Positions 29,296 to 41,631 are shown, numbered from the stretch's first letter. The stretch: 64,000 nucleotides of DNA from Deinococcus gobiensis I-0 (GCF_000252445.1 NC_017790.1:912501-976500), one strand, 5' to 3'. The notes: generated from the letters alone by a model not told the origin. Numbers and translations: made by a program.

Positions 29296-30513
29296 CTAGC
29301 CGGCCTGCGGCTCGAGTTCCACCTTGATCCAGCCGGGCTGGCGCTTGTCGAAGGCCTTGAAGGCCTCGATGGCGTCGCCCAGGTGCTCGTGCTCGGTCAG
29401 GACCTGGGTCGGGTCCACGGCGCCCGCCGCCACGAGGTCCACCAGCCGGGGAATGTAGACACGGTGGTCGCAGTTGCCCATGCGCAGGGTCAGGTTCTTG
29501 TTCATGGCCTTGCCGATGGGATAGGTGGTCATCTCGGGCGAATACACGCCGATGATCCCGATCTGGCCCGCCTTCTTGACCATCTCGATGGACCATTCCA
29601 GCGCCTGCGAGGGCGCGTCGCCGGGCACCCACTGGCCGTCCTTGGTGGGCTCGGCGTCGGGGGCGACCTCCTGCACCTGCTCCTCGAAGGCTTTCGCTTC
29701 CTTCGCGCTGGGCTTGGCCGGGCCGTGGTCGGCGTGCTGGGCGTCGATGCCCACGGCGTCGATCACGTTGTCGGCCCCCACGCCGCCCGTCAGGCGCAGC
29801 ACGGCCTCCACCGGGTCCTCCTCGTCGAAGTTGATCACCTCGGCGCCGTTCTTGCGGGCCATCTCCAGGCGGTCGGGCAGGCGGTCCACCGCGATCACGC
29901 GGGTCGCGCCCAGCAGCCGCGCGCTGATGATGGCGAACTGCCCCACCGGCCCGCAGCCCAGCACCACGGCCACGCTGCCCTCACGGACACCCGCGATGTC
30001 GGCCCCGAAGTAGGCGGTCGGGAAGATGTCCGAGAGCATGATCGCCTGGTCGTCGCTGACGTTGTCGGGCAGCTTCACGAGGCTGGAGTTGGCGTAGGGC
30101 GTTCGCACCTTCTCGGCCTGCATGCCGTTGATGGCCCCCGAGGCCTTGGGGCCGCCGTAGAAGGCCGTGCCCGCCGAGGGACCGTTGGGGTTGGCGGTGT
30201 CGCACTGGGCCGTGTGGCCCGCGCGGCAGGGCGGGCAGTACCCGCAGGAGATGGTCGAGGGAATGACCACGCGGTCGCCGGGCGCGAAGTTGCGCACGTC
30301 CTTGCCCACCTTCTCGACGATGCCCACGCCTTCGTGTCCCAGCACGGTGCCGGGGACCATGCCGCTCATCGTGCCCCGGATGAAGTGCAGGTCGGTGCCG
30401 CAGATGGCGCTGGCGGTCAGGCGCACGACGGCGTCGGTCGGGTCCTCGATGCGGGGTTCGGGAATGTCGTCCAGGCGGATGTCGCCGGTGCCGTGCCATA
30501 CGACTGCTTTCAT
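29296..30513 (-). CDS. Zinc-dependent alcohol dehydrogenase (formaldehyde dehydrogenase-like)
   Basis: The 405-residue medium-chain dehydrogenase has catalytic zinc ligands Cys38 and His60 ([14 protein letters not shown]), structural zinc cysteines 90, 93, 96 and 104 ([15 protein letters not shown]) and the NAD loop [12 protein letters not shown]. An insertion of about 40 residues after [11 protein letters not shown] is typical of the Pseudomonas-type formaldehyde dehydrogenase group and its relatives. Substrate is therefore an aldehyde or alcohol, not settled. The upstream TACACC box and start region suggest a short or absent leader. It is transcribed away from the neighbouring secreted-protein gene. 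Confidence 0.9.
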   Translation of the reverse strand: MKAVVWHGTGDIRLDDIPEPRIEDPTDAVVRLTASAICGTDLHFIRGTMSGMVPGTVLGHEGVGIVEKVGKDVRNFAPGDRVVIPSTISCGYCPPCRAGHTAQCDTANPNGPSAGTAFYGGPKASGAINGMQAEKVRTPYANSSLVKLPDNVSDDQAIMLSDIFPTAYFGADIAGVREGSVAVVLGCGPVGQFAIISARLLGATRVIAVDRLPDRLEMARKNGAEVINFDEEDPVEAVLRLTGGVGADNVIDAVGIDAQHADHGPAKPSAKEAKAFEEQVQEVAPDAEPTKDGQWVPGDAPSQALEWSIEMVKKAGQIGIIGVYSPEMTTYPIGKAMNKNLTLRMGNCDHRVYIPRLVDLVAAGAVDPTQVLTEHEHLGDAIEAFKAFDKRQPGWIKVELEPQAG

Positions 30514-30649
30514 GCCTTCAGGTGTACCGCCCCTGGGGGCACCGGGCGTGAGCCTGCGGCCAAGGCCGCTTTGTCTGAACAGAGGTTCAGCCTTGAGGAT
30601 GACGGCAGATGGGGCGGGACACAGGCCCCCAATGACGTAGGGTGCCTCT

Positions 30650-31252
30650 ATGAAGTTCTGGATCAGAGGTCTGCTCGGGGCCGCGCTGCTTGCCGCTCCG
30701 CTCGCCCAGGCCACGGCCGTTCCTGCGCCTGCCGTCCCGCCCGTGACCGGAACGGCCGCTGCCGACCTGCCCCGACTCGGGGAAACCTGGGTGCTGCGCG
30801 GCAGGTCCGACCGGGGCGCCGCGCTGGAAAAACGCCTGACCCTGCGCCCCCTGAGCGAAGAGACGCGGCGCAATTTCGAGGAGAGTGCGGGCAGGACCGG
30901 CACGACCCTGACGGCCATCCAGGCCGCCTTCGGCCTCGGGGAGGGGCCGCAGGGTGAGGAGACCGGCATCCTGGCCGTGTTGAAGGTGGGCGAGGGTGTG
31001 CAGGTCTTGCAGGTGGCGCCGGGCATAGGCGATCTCGATGCCCCCTTCTTCATGTGTTTCCTGGCCCGGCAGGGTGAGGCGTTCTCGGGCATCAGCCTGC
31101 GCCTGCGTGAGGCGGGCGAGAGCTACGCCGTGTCGGGCGTCACGCCGCTGACGGGAGACGGTCCGGTGACCGATCTGGACGTGGTCCGCGTCGTCGGCCA
31201 GAGCCTGGCCCCCCTGTTCGGGACCGGGGATTGCCGCCTGAGCCGGAACTGA
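30650..31252 (+). CDS. Hypothetical secreted protein, 200 residues
   Basis: A signal peptide ([21 protein letters not shown]) precedes a domain of about 170 residues with beta strands ([31 protein letters not shown]) and two Cys (near MCFL and GDCRL) that may form a disulphide. No family recognised. The ATG is 6 nt after TAGGGT, a leaderless arrangement. It converges on uvrB. Confidence 0.6.
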   Translation: MKFWIRGLLGAALLAAPLAQATAVPAPAVPPVTGTAAADLPRLGETWVLRGRSDRGAALEKRLTLRPLSEETRRNFEESAGRTGTTLTAIQAAFGLGEGPQGEETGILAVLKVGEGVQVLQVAPGIGDLDAPFFMCFLARQGEAFSGISLRLREAGESYAVSGVTPLTGDGPVTDLDVVRVVGQSLAPLFGTGDCRLSRN

Positions 31253-31304
31253 GCGGCGAACGCCCCACCCGGCGGCGAACCTGGGCAGGGCTTTTCGCGG
31301 CTGC

Positions 31305-33320
<2,016 letters not shown>

Positions 33321-33329
33321 TGCGTTAGT

Positions 33330-33346
33330 TTACGCCCCGGACGTAA
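33330..33346 (-). promoter_or_regulatory. Candidate RDRM (DdrO operator) of uvrB
   Basis: TTACGCCCCGGACGTAA is a 17-bp near-palindrome with arms TTACG/CGTAA. It has the same length and outer bases as the Deinococcus RDRM consensus TTATGTCATTGACATAA (11 of 17 bases agree). It overlaps the leaderless -10 box of uvrB (TAAACT, 33332-33327), so a bound repressor would block RNA polymerase. uvrB is a known RDRM gene in Deinococcus. Confidence 0.7.
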
Positions 33347-33413
33347 GCGGGAAGGTAAGCGAAATGGCGGGGGAGGGGATCGGAAGTCTTAACCCGTGGC
33401 GGGCTTCCTTCGC

Positions 33414-34217
33414 TCAGCGGGCGCGCGCCACCACGACCAGTTCGCCGCTGCCCTGGCCGACGGCCTCGTGCTGCCAGCCCCCGAAGACATGTTCGGTCCC
33501 GAACCCGGCCGCCTCCAGCGTCTCCCGCAGCTGCGCCCCGCTCCGGAAGCGCAGGGAGGAGGTGTCGGCCACCGTTTCGCCCGTCGCCGGGAAGAAGAAC
33601 TGGCCGCCGAACGTCACCAGGGCCCCCTCGTCCATCTCCCCGGCCTCCACGCCGTGCAGGGTCGTCCAGACCTCGACCTCCTCCCCGCCGGGCAGCGTGA
33701 AGCGCTCCCGCTCGCCCGCCGAGTCCCAGACCTCCCAGGCGCGCGCCGCCGGATCGCGCGAGTCGAAGGCCAGCCGCCCGCCCGGCCGCAGGGCGCGGTG
33801 AATCTGGCGCAGCACGTCCCGCCAGGCCTGCGCCGACGTGAACACCTGGGCGACGTGGCCGGTCATCAGGACGAGGTCGAAGGCCCCTGCCGGCGCGTCG
33901 GCGGCCGTGCCGATCCGCCAGCGTACCCGCTGCGCGCCGGGTTTGCTCCGCGCCCAGTCCAGCGAGGCCTGCGCGGGGTCCAGCCCCGTCACCTCGTGGC
34001 CGGCTCCGGCCAGTGCCAGGGTCAGGCGGCCCGTTCCGCAGCCCAGGTCGAGAATCCGGGCCTGCGGGGTTTCGTTCGCCAGCGCCAGGAAAAAGTCGTC
34101 GTCGCGGCCCCAGCGGTTCATCCGGTCGTACAGGGGAACCAGGCGGGGATCGTCGTATTCGGGGTGCGGGGCCACGGGGCCAGCGTGCCGCACGCCCTGA
34201 CAGGGCCGCATCCGCAC
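33414..34217 (-). CDS. Class I SAM-dependent methyltransferase
   Basis: The 267-residue protein has motif [19 protein letters not shown], the acidic loop TGLDPAQAS and [12 protein letters not shown] with [18 protein letters not shown] in the expected spacing for methyltransferase type 11/25 folds. The substrate is unknown. The start is uncertain: GTG at 34217 lies 5 nt after TATAGG, and an ATG two codons later is equally possible. It is divergent from the exonuclease gene, with which it shares a 35-nt promoter region. Confidence 0.82.
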   Translation of the reverse strand: MRMRPCQGVRHAGPVAPHPEYDDPRLVPLYDRMNRWGRDDDFFLALANETPQARILDLGCGTGRLTLALAGAGHEVTGLDPAQASLDWARSKPGAQRVRWRIGTAADAPAGAFDLVLMTGHVAQVFTSAQAWRDVLRQIHRALRPGGRLAFDSRDPAARAWEVWDSAGERERFTLPGGEEVEVWTTLHGVEAGEMDEGALVTFGGQFFFPATGETVADTSSLRFRSGAQLRETLEAAGFGTEHVFGGWQHEAVGQGSGELVVVARAR

Positions 34218-34252
34218 CCTTGCCTATACGCGGCGGCGCTATGCTCGGGGGC

Positions 34253-34792
34253 GTGAATGTCGTGGTGTTCGACCTGGAAACGACCGGCCTCTCGCCCGAG
34301 CGCGACGCGGTGGTCGAGATCGGTGCGGTGCGGGTCGTGGACGGCCGGGTCGAGGAGACCCAGAAATACGAGACGCTCGTGCGCCCGACCGGCGCGGGGG
34401 GCGAGCGGATGCTCATTCCCTGGCGGGCCGAGCGGGTCCACGGCATCAGCAACGAGATGGTCGAGGACGCCCCCACCCTGGCCGAGGTGCTGCCCGAATT
34501 TCTGGAGTTCGTGGGCGACTCGGCGGTGGTCGCGCACAACATTGGTTTCGACGCGGGCTTCATGCGCGTGGGCGCCGCCCGGCACGGCCTGCTGTGGAAA
34601 CCGGCCGCCGAGCTGTGCACCGTGCAGCTCTCGCGCCGCGCCTTCCCCCGCGAGCGCGCCCACAACCTGACCGTGCTGGCCGAGCGCCTGGGCCTGAATT
34701 TCGCGCCGGGGGGCCGCCACCGCAGCTTCGGTGACGTACAGGTCACGGCGCAGGCCTACGTGCGCCTCACCGAGATGCTGGCCGCGAAATAG
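34253..34792 (+). CDS. DnaQ-like 3'-5' exonuclease (DEDDh)
   Basis: The 179-residue protein has the DEDDh exonuclease motifs: Exo[17 protein letters not shown], Exo[13 protein letters not shown] and Exo[17 protein letters not shown]. It resembles the epsilon proofreading subunit and the exonuclease domain of PolC. It could be the proofreading subunit of the replicase or a stand-alone exonuclease; context does not decide. GTG 34253 is 7 nt after TATGCT, so I prefer it over the ATG at 34241 that lies inside the box. Confidence 0.85.
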   Translation: MNVVVFDLETTGLSPERDAVVEIGAVRVVDGRVEETQKYETLVRPTGAGGERMLIPWRAERVHGISNEMVEDAPTLAEVLPEFLEFVGDSAVVAHNIGFDAGFMRVGAARHGLLWKPAAELCTVQLSRRAFPRERAHNLTVLAERLGLNFAPGGRHRSFGDVQVTAQAYVRLTEMLAAK

Positions 34793-34829
34793 CGGGCGGA
34801 CATCATCCCGATGCCCGCCCTTCTCCCCG

Positions 34830-35501
<672 letters not shown>

Positions 35502-35572
35502 GGCGACACCTCCCGGAGAAGTTCCTGCCCCCATGCCCCCGGTCCGGGTGTGGCGTTCCGTGTCGCCTCCCC

Positions 35573-35615
35573 AAAACAAAAAGGCCCCTCTAACACGCGG
35601 TTCGTGTTGGCGGGG
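35573..35615 (-). terminator. Intrinsic terminator inside the DUF4258 leader
   Basis: On the minus strand CCCC and AACACG (35615-35612, 35608-35603) pair with CGTGTT and GGGG (35597-35592, 35588-35585), followed by TTTTTGTTTT (35582-35573). It lies between the promoter (35651-35656) and the DUF4258 start. The left CCCC also belongs to CCTCCCC (35618-35612), which can instead pair with GGGGAGG directly after the T-run (35572-35566), giving an exclusive alternative fold. It may be an attenuator or the end of a small RNA of about 70 nt. Confidence 0.6.
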
Positions 35616-35650
35616 AGGCAGGCGACGTACCCTGTTCAGGGCATGCCCTG

Positions 35651-35656
35651 AGCATA
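35651..35656 (-). promoter_or_regulatory. -10 box TATGCT of the DUF4258 leader
   Basis: TATGCT on the minus strand is followed 6 nt later by ATG CCC TGA, so the transcript would start with a two-residue ORF, then run through the terminator at 35573-35615 before reaching the gene. Confidence 0.5.
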
Positions 35657-35789
35657 GCACACCGCCCCGCAGCGGCGCGGTGACGCTGCGGGCAGACAGC
35701 CGCTCGGGCCAGCTTCTAGGCTGGGCACACCACTTTCATCGTTCCGTAGGTCGCCCCCCGACTTCTCCCGCTCTGACAGGAGGTCCAGG

Positions 35790-36659
35790 ATGATTCGCCC
35801 GATGCAGGCCCACGATGCCCCCGACGTGCTGGCGCTCCTGAACTGGATGGACGACGCCCCCGAACGTGAGGTGTTCGCGCCCGAAGCCCGCGCGCTGGGC
35901 GAATTCCAGCTCGAATGCGAGGACAGCCAGTGCTTCGTGCAGGAGGGCGAAGACGGCGTGCGGGCCTACTGCGCGCTCTCGCCCTTCCGGGGCGGGCTGG
36001 TGCTCGAAGGCCCGCTGGCCGACCCTGGCGGCGCGCTGGCCCTGGGGGCACTGGCGGCCCGCGCGGTGCAGAACGCCGAGGGGCTGCCGGTCTACGCGTT
36101 CTGTGCCCGCGACAACGTGCCGGTGCGCGCCGCGCTGGAGGCCGCCGGCCTGACCCCCATGCACACCACCGATTTCTACGGCGCGCCGGTCGCGTCGCTG
36201 GCCCGCGCCGCCCGGACCCCGCCCGAGTACCTGCTGGGCACCGAGTTGCCCTTCGAGCTGTACCGCTGGCTGTACCGCGCCGCCGAGGACACCTGGGCCG
36301 GTCGCCTCGACTGGACTGCCGCGCAGTACGAAGCCCACTGCGCGCGCCCCGACGTGCGGCTGCTCACGCTGTGGCGCGGCGAGCGGGCGGTGGCCTTCGC
36401 CGAGATGGAGCTGTGCCCCGAGGAGGGCCGCGCGGACCTGACCCATATCGCCGTGCATCCGGCCGAGCGGGGGCAGGGGCTGGGGCGCGCCCTGCTGGGC
36501 CTCAGCGCGGCCGAGCTGAGCCTGTTTCCCGAGGTGCGGACCCTGCGTGCCCGCGCCCACGACCACATGCACGCCGCCCGCGCCCTGTACACCCGTGCGG
36601 GCATGACCCACTGCCGCAGCATCGTGACCTATCTGCTGGAGGGCGAGGAAGAGGCCTGA
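35790..36659 (+). CDS. GNAT-family N-acetyltransferase, two-domain
   Basis: The 289-residue protein has an N-terminal degenerate GNAT-like half (residues 1-115, MIRPMQAHDAPDVLALLNWMDDAPE) and a C-terminal half with the acetyl-CoA loop IAVHPAERGQGLGRALLGLSAAEL and the family end RARAHDHMHAARALYTRAGM. The acceptor is unknown. ATG 35790 follows AGGAGG by about 6 nt; TAGGCT (35717-35722) may be the -10 box, giving a leader of about 60 nt. It is divergent from the DUF4258 unit. Confidence 0.85.
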   Translation: MIRPMQAHDAPDVLALLNWMDDAPEREVFAPEARALGEFQLECEDSQCFVQEGEDGVRAYCALSPFRGGLVLEGPLADPGGALALGALAARAVQNAEGLPVYAFCARDNVPVRAALEAAGLTPMHTTDFYGAPVASLARAARTPPEYLLGTELPFELYRWLYRAAEDTWAGRLDWTAAQYEAHCARPDVRLLTLWRGERAVAFAEMELCPEEGRADLTHIAVHPAERGQGLGRALLGLSAAELSLFPEVRTLRARAHDHMHAARALYTRAGMTHCRSIVTYLLEGEEEA

Positions 36660-37159
36660 GCTGAGGCGCGGTGCAGGACAGGGCGCGGTGCGTCCCCGCG
36701 TCCGGCCAGCGCGCCGCTGGAACATGTTCTCCACGGCGCTGCCCCCATGGCGCTGCTCCGGCCCAGGGGACCGGGGCGCACGGGCGGGTGCGGGATGACA
36801 CGGTCGCCATCCACGCACCGGCTTGATTTCTTTGCCGGTCTGGGAGGCGGCTCGTCCCAGGGCTGGGGTGCGCAGTTCATGGGTTCGGGCACGACCGGAA
36901 AGTCCTCATGCCCGAACACGCAGTCGTAGAAGCGCAGCGCGGCGCTAGGGGGCCATCCGCGCGGGCAGGGGCGGTGCAGGGTCAGGGCGAGCAGTCCGGT
37001 CGGAACGGGCAGCGTGCATCTGGAGACCTTCCGGGCGAAGAACCTGGAGGTCGGCCGGGAGAGGTCACGCCCGGCTGCATGTCAGGGGAAGAGGGAATCT
37101 CCACAACGCTGCCGGACAGAACCCGGCAGACGTAGTGGCCGCAGCGGCGGCGCAGGGTT
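36660..37159. other. 500-bp region without a confident gene
   Basis: No convincing ORF is present. On the minus strand a frame that ends at 36629 contains LRFYDCVFGHEDFPVVPE, which faintly recalls the start of a glyoxalase/VOC domain (x-L-R-F-Y-x-x-V-F-G) but then continues as low-complexity. GTTCGGGCA and TGCCCGAAC near 36884-36918 form a 9-bp inverted repeat. A decayed gene is possible. Confidence 0.4.
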
Positions 37160-38083
37160 TTATTCGTAGCCCAGTTCGCGCAGGGCTTCTTCGTCCTCGC
37201 GCCAGCCGGGAATCACGATGACTTCCAGACCCAGGTAGACCTTGCGGTTCAGGAAGACTTCGAGCTGCTTGCGCGCCGCCTGTCCGATCTCGCGCAGCTG
37301 CTTGCCGCCCGCGCCGATGACCATGCCCTTGTGGGCGTTCTTCTCGACGACGATCTCGCCCTCGATGCGCTGGAGGCCGTCCTGGCGCTCGGTCCAGGTG
37401 TTCACGCGGGTGGCGACGGCATAGGGCAGCTCGTCGCGCAGCTTCTTCATGGCCTCCTCGCGGATGATTTCGGCGGCCCACATCTCGCGCGACTGGTCCG
37501 ACGCGCCGCCCTGCGGGTAGAAGAAGGGATTCTCGGGCAGCAGGTCCAGGATCTGCTCGCGCAGTGCCATGACGCCGCCCGTGTTGTTCTGCGCCGAGAG
37601 GGTCGTCTCGCTCAGGTCGGCCGTGCGGCCCTCGAGCAGCGCGGCATACAGCTTCATGGCCTCGTCGGGGTACTTGGCGGCGTCGGTCTTGTTGCCCACC
37701 AGGAACAGCGGCTTGGGCAGGTCGCGCACCTGGTTGGCGACCAGGCGGTCTTCGTCGGTAGGCGGGTGGCGCAGGTCCACGACCCACACGACCGCGTCCA
37801 CGTCGGCCAGGGCGCTGTGCACCTCGCTGTTCATGTACTTGCCCAGGGCGTCCTTGGGCTTGTGCACGCCCGGCGTGTCCACGAACACGAGCTGGCGGTC
37901 GGCGGTCGTGTAGATGCCGCGCACGCCCCGGCGGGTGGTCTGTGGGCGCGGGCTGGTCGGGGCGACCTTGGTGCCCAGAAAGGCGTTCAGGAGGGTGGAT
38001 TTGCCGACGTTCGGCTTGCCGACGATCGCCACGAACCCCGAGTGGGTCTGCGGCTCGCCGGGCGTGGGGGAGAGGTCCGTCAT
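37160..38083 (-). CDS. era: GTPase Era
   Basis: Era is a GTP-binding protein needed for 30S ribosome assembly, binding the 3' end of 16S rRNA. The 307-residue protein has G1 GKPNVGKS (22-29), G2/switch region [13 protein letters not shown]3 [19 protein letters not shown]4 LVGNKTD, and the C-terminal KH domain with [23 protein letters not shown]. The ATG is preceded 6 nt upstream by AACAAT, a weak -10 box, suggesting a leaderless transcript. Confidence 0.97.
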   Translation of the reverse strand: MTDLSPTPGEPQTHSGFVAIVGKPNVGKSTLLNAFLGTKVAPTSPRPQTTRRGVRGIYTTADRQLVFVDTPGVHKPKDALGKYMNSEVHSALADVDAVVWVVDLRHPPTDEDRLVANQVRDLPKPLFLVGNKTDAAKYPDEAMKLYAALLEGRTADLSETTLSAQNNTGGVMALREQILDLLPENPFFYPQGGASDQSREMWAAEIIREEAMKKLRDELPYAVATRVNTWTERQDGLQRIEGEIVVEKNAHKGMVIGAGGKQLREIGQAARKQLEVFLNRKVYLGLEVIVIPGWREDEEALRELGYE

Positions 38084-38200
38084 CCCCGCATTGTTTCATA
38101 AGGACCCTGGTGAAATGGAATGGGCCAGGGGAGGCCGCGCGCCCGCCGCATGAAGGGAATGGACCGCGCGGCCGGGGGGTGGCCCGCGTTACAACAGGGC

Positions 38201-38506
38201 ATGACCGACCCCGCTTCCGGCCCCTCTGCCTCCGGCCTCTCGTGGCGCGACCTGGAAACGCGCGTGGGGCTGGACGCCCTGCCCGAATTCCACCGTGCCT
38301 TCCTGGAATGGTCGGGTGCCGAAGGCGTGGCCGAGATGCCGCTGCGCCGTGTGGGCCAGCGCGTCGAGGCCGAACTCAACCGTATGGTCAAGGACGGCCG
38401 CGCGGTCCGGGAAGGGGAGGACTGGCGGCTGATCCCCGGCGCCCTGGAGGGTTTCGAGGCCGCCGCGCCCTACCTGCCGCAGGAGCCGAGCAGCCTGCCG
38501 GTGTGA
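38201..38506 (+). CDS. Hypothetical protein, 101 residues
   Basis: The small protein (TDPASGPSASGLSWRDLETRVGLDALPEFHRAFLEWSGAEG...) looks like a compact helical domain; the stretch ALPEFHRAFLEWSGAEGVAEMPLRRVGQRVEAELNRMVKDGRAV resembles a winged-helix-like arrangement but I cannot name it. There is no signal peptide. ATG 38201 follows TACAAC by 5 nt. It lies divergently from era and upstream of a lipoprotein gene. Confidence 0.6.
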   Translation: MTDPASGPSASGLSWRDLETRVGLDALPEFHRAFLEWSGAEGVAEMPLRRVGQRVEAELNRMVKDGRAVREGEDWRLIPGALEGFEAAAPYLPQEPSSLPV

Positions 38507-38570
38507 AGCCCCGATGACGGAGCAGGCAAATCTTCTCACGCCCGCTTCATGTCTGGGATACGGTGGTCGG

Positions 38571-39092
38571 GTGAAAGTTGCCGTTTCCCTGCTGACCGTC
38601 CTGACCCTCACCCTCAGTGCCTGCGCCCCCACCGTGATGGGTACCCAGAGCTACAACCCGGTCGTGCAGACCACCGCGACGGCCCCGACCATCGTCGCGC
38701 CCGGACAGACCGTCTATGTCCAGTACACTTACCCGGGCGACGCTCTCGGCGTCCCGGACTCACGTTTCGACGCCCTGGACATCAATTTCAGCTCGGCCAG
38801 CACGAGTGACAAGGTCATCGGGCCCGAGGCCGAGGCGGCGTGGCTGCGCATGAGCGCCAGCGACCTGCCTGCGGGCGTGCAGGTGTCGCTGGTACGCGCC
38901 ACCATCGCCAAGCCGGTGAGCACCACCACCACCTCGGGCGGTTCCGTGCGCGTGACGTACAGAGAGGTGATCCGCGTCCTGCTCAAGGTCACTGCGAGTG
39001 AGCAGGCGACCAAGGGCCTGGAAATCGCCGACCTGACCTTCGCCGACGGCGCGGCGACGGGCACCGTGCCCTTCACCGTCATCGTCCGCTGA
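38571..39092 (+). CDS. Lipoprotein of unknown function
   Basis: The N-terminus VKVAVSLLTVLTLTLSACAPT is a lipoprotein signal with the lipobox LSAC, so the protein is lipid-modified and exported. The 173-residue body is beta-rich (TATAPTIVAPGQTVYVQYTYPGD, VIRVLLKVTASEQATKGLEI) and resembles Ig-like folds. GTG 38571 lies 6 nt after TACGGT, so the transcript is leaderless with a GTG start; the earlier in-frame ATG at 38514 would place the signal peptide internally. Confidence 0.8.
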   Translation: MKVAVSLLTVLTLTLSACAPTVMGTQSYNPVVQTTATAPTIVAPGQTVYVQYTYPGDALGVPDSRFDALDINFSSASTSDKVIGPEAEAAWLRMSASDLPAGVQVSLVRATIAKPVSTTTTSGGSVRVTYREVIRVLLKVTASEQATKGLEIADLTFADGAATGTVPFTVIVR

Positions 39093-39096
39093 CCCC

Positions 39097-40008
39097 TCAG
39101 AGAATCCGCTGGCCCAGCAGGCTGGCGGCCATGCCCACCATGATCTCGGCGGTCTGGTTGCGCGTGTCGAGAACCGGGTTGACCTCCACGATGTCCATGC
39201 CGGTCACGCGCCCCGACTCCGAGAGCAGTTCCATGAGCAGGTGGCCCTCGCGGTAGGTCAGGCCCCCGGGGACGGGGGTGCCCACGCCGGGGCATACGGC
39301 CGGGTCCAGGGCGTCGGCATCGAAGGAGACATGCAGGCGCTCGGTGTGGGCCAGGCGCTCCAGCGCCTCTTCATGGATGCGGGTGATGCCGAGCTGGTCC
39401 ACGTCCTTCATGGTGTAGGCCTTGATGCCCGCCCCCCGCAGCAGTTCGCGCTCGCGGGCGTCCACGCTGCGGATACCGATCATGACCACGTCCTCGGGGC
39501 GCACGTGCCAGTCTCCGCCCAGTGCGGCCAGGCGCTCGTCGCCCAGCCCGGTGAGGTGCGCGACCGGCATGCCGTGGATATTGCCGCTCGGACTGCTGCC
39601 CGGCGTGTTGTAGTCGGTGTGGGCGTCTACCCAGATCAGCCCGGTGCGCGCGCCCTGACCGCCCACTCCACCGCCGCCGCGCAGGGCCCCGCCCGCCACG
39701 GTGCCCATGCTGACGCTGTGGTCACCCCCCAGCGTCAGGGGAAAGGTGTCGGCCGGCAGCGTGGCGAGACGCTGCGTGGTCGTCCGGCAGGCGTCCAGGA
39801 TCGGGTCCAGGAAGGCCAGCCCGCTGTGGGCGTGCTTGTCCAGCGTTTCGGGCAGGGCCACGTCCACGTCGCCCAGGTCGCTGACCGCGTGCCCGAGCTC
39901 CCGCAGCCGCGCGGCGAGGTGGGCGTTTCTCAGGGCCGACGGGCCCATGTCCACGCCGCGCCGCCCGGCCCCGAGGTCCATCGGAATGCCCAGAATAGAG
40001 ATGTCCAT
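39097..40008 (-). CDS. rocF: Arginase
   Basis: Arginase hydrolyses arginine to ornithine and urea. The 303-residue protein has the manganese ligands in GGDHS (94-98), WVDAHTDYN (about 127-135) and SFDADALDP (about 228-236), and the start pattern ISILGIPMDLGAGRRGVDMGP typical of arginases rather than agmatinases. Ornithine is the diamino acid of Deinococcus peptidoglycan, so this may supply the wall, although arginine catabolism is also possible. ATG 40008 is 7 nt after TAAGCT (leaderless). Confidence 0.93.
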   Translation of the reverse strand: MDISILGIPMDLGAGRRGVDMGPSALRNAHLAARLRELGHAVSDLGDVDVALPETLDKHAHSGLAFLDPILDACRTTTQRLATLPADTFPLTLGGDHSVSMGTVAGGALRGGGGVGGQGARTGLIWVDAHTDYNTPGSSPSGNIHGMPVAHLTGLGDERLAALGGDWHVRPEDVVMIGIRSVDARERELLRGAGIKAYTMKDVDQLGITRIHEEALERLAHTERLHVSFDADALDPAVCPGVGTPVPGGLTYREGHLLMELLSESGRVTGMDIVEVNPVLDTRNQTAEIMVGMAASLLGQRIL

Positions 40009-40110
40009 GCAGACGAGCTTAGGGCCTCCAGCGGGCTATGCCTCAGCCCTGCAACATTATTTCGCCCGCCTGCGCGCCTGACGCGGCCCGGCCAGTGCGG
40101 CGCTGAATAG

Positions 40111-41475
40111 TCATGCTGCGGGCCGCGTGTCAGGATCGGCGGCCACGGCGCGCCGGGCGAGCAGCGGCACCGTCAGGCCCTGCCCCAGCAGGCTGAACAG
40201 CACGACCACGTAGGTCAGGAACAGCAGACGGTCGCGCAGCTCGCCGGCCGGCAGGCTGAAGGCCAGGGCCAGCGCCACGCCGCCGCGCAGGCCCGCCCAG
40301 GTCATCAGGCGGCGGGTGTAGGGCGCGAAGGCCTGCAGGTTGAGCCGCCGCGCCCGCAGGGACTGGCGTTTGTCCGGCCCGGCCCGCCGCGCCTGAAGCT
40401 GATAGAGGGTCAGGGGCAGCCACACCCCCAGGCCGCGCGCCGCGACGCTCAGCAGCGCCACGGCCACGCCGACGCCCAGCAGCTCGGGCCTCAGGTGGAC
40501 CACCAGGGCTTCGAGCGCCAGCAACACGAACAGCACGGCGTTGAGCACCTGATCGAGCACCTCCCAGAAACTGCGGATGCGCGCCGTGTCCCGCGCTTCT
40601 TGCAGCGAGAGCCGTCCGGCTTCCTTGCGCCGCGCCTGCCCGACCCTCAGTAGTAGGATCAGGGTGACGCCGCCCGCCGCCACCGTCACCGGAGCCGACA
40701 CGCCCGCCAGTTCGCCCAGCGCGTAGCCGCCCGTGACCAGCGCCAGCGAGAGCAGCACGGCAGTCGCTTGGTCGCGCGCCAGCCGGGTGAGCCGCGCCGT
40801 GAGTACGCCCAGCAGCGCGCCCAGCAGGATGCCGCCCAGCATCTCGCGTGCCAGCAACGTCCCGATGCGGGCCACGTCCAGCGGGGCCTGCGTGCCCGCG
40901 CCGCTGCCGACCACCGCTGCCGAGAGGACCGTGAAGGCCGCCACCCCCACGCCGTCGTTGAACAGGCTCTCGCCCGCGACCAGGGCGCGCAGCCGTTCGG
41001 GCACCCCGGCGCGCTCCAGCAGCGGCATGACCGCCACCGGGTCGGTCGGCGCGACGATGGCCCCGAACAGCAGCGCCTGCGCCAGCGTGAGTGGCTGCCC
41101 CAGCCAGCCGGTCACGAGATACAGGCCGCCCCCCAGGGCCAGCATGGTGACCAGGGTGGTCACGACCGCCAGCCCGGCGATGATGCCCCGCTCGCGCAGC
41201 AGCGCCCGCACGTCGGTCTGCACGGCGCTGGCGAACAGCAGGAAACTGAGCAGGCCTTCCATCACCAGCCGGTCGAAGGGCACGGCCAGCAGCAGCCCGC
41301 GTACCTGCGCCGCCTGCGCCACGCCCAGCGCCCCGAGGGCCGCCACCGCGCCCGCCAGCACCAGCCCGCCGAGCAGCACCCCGATGGTCGGCGGCAGCCG
41401 CAGAAAACGGGCGTTGAGCGCGCTGAGCAGCGCCGTCAGCGTGAACAGCAGGGCGGTCAGGGCAGGCAGGCTCAT
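40111..41475 (-). CDS. Na+/H+ antiporter, CPA1/NhaP type
   Basis: The 454-residue protein has about 12 membrane helices with the CPA1 signatures AIVAPTDPVAVMPLLERAGVP (cation and proton site) and VAGESLFNDGVGVAAFTVL, and WAGLRGGVALALAFSLPAG near the end. It exchanges Na+ (or K+) for H+ at the inner membrane. ATG 41475 lies 8 nt after TACACT, the preferred leaderless start; the 23 codons upstream in frame belong to a spurious extension. Confidence 0.9.
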   Translation of the reverse strand: MSLPALTALLFTLTALLSALNARFLRLPPTIGVLLGGLVLAGAVAALGALGVAQAAQVRGLLLAVPFDRLVMEGLLSFLLFASAVQTDVRALLRERGIIAGLAVVTTLVTMLALGGGLYLVTGWLGQPLTLAQALLFGAIVAPTDPVAVMPLLERAGVPERLRALVAGESLFNDGVGVAAFTVLSAAVVGSGAGTQAPLDVARIGTLLAREMLGGILLGALLGVLTARLTRLARDQATAVLLSLALVTGGYALGELAGVSAPVTVAAGGVTLILLLRVGQARRKEAGRLSLQEARDTARIRSFWEVLDQVLNAVLFVLLALEALVVHLRPELLGVGVAVALLSVAARGLGVWLPLTLYQLQARRAGPDKRQSLRARRLNLQAFAPYTRRLMTWAGLRGGVALALAFSLPAGELRDRLLFLTYVVVLFSLLGQGLTVPLLARRAVAADPDTRPAA

Positions 41476-41631
41476 TGCGGGGCAGTGTAGCGGCCGCTCC
41501 CCGGCCCGCCCGACCCTGAACGCCCCATAAAGTCGCCCGGTCACCTGCGCGCGCTAAGCTGCCGGGCCAACAGCGGTTAGACACCCGGCCACCCCGACCT
41601 GGCGCTCCTTCTACACTCGGCACATCTCCCT

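Noticed and set aside
30575..30590. CTGAAC/GTTCAG inverted repeat near 30580 as an operator
   Set aside because: Six-base arms occur often by chance in such sequence, and no link to a promoter box is visible.
38084..38110. Micro-ORF MRG before era
   Set aside because: ATG CGG GGA TGA overlaps the era start, but a weak -10 box (AACAAT) lies 6 nt from the era ATG itself, so direct leaderless initiation explains the data without coupling.
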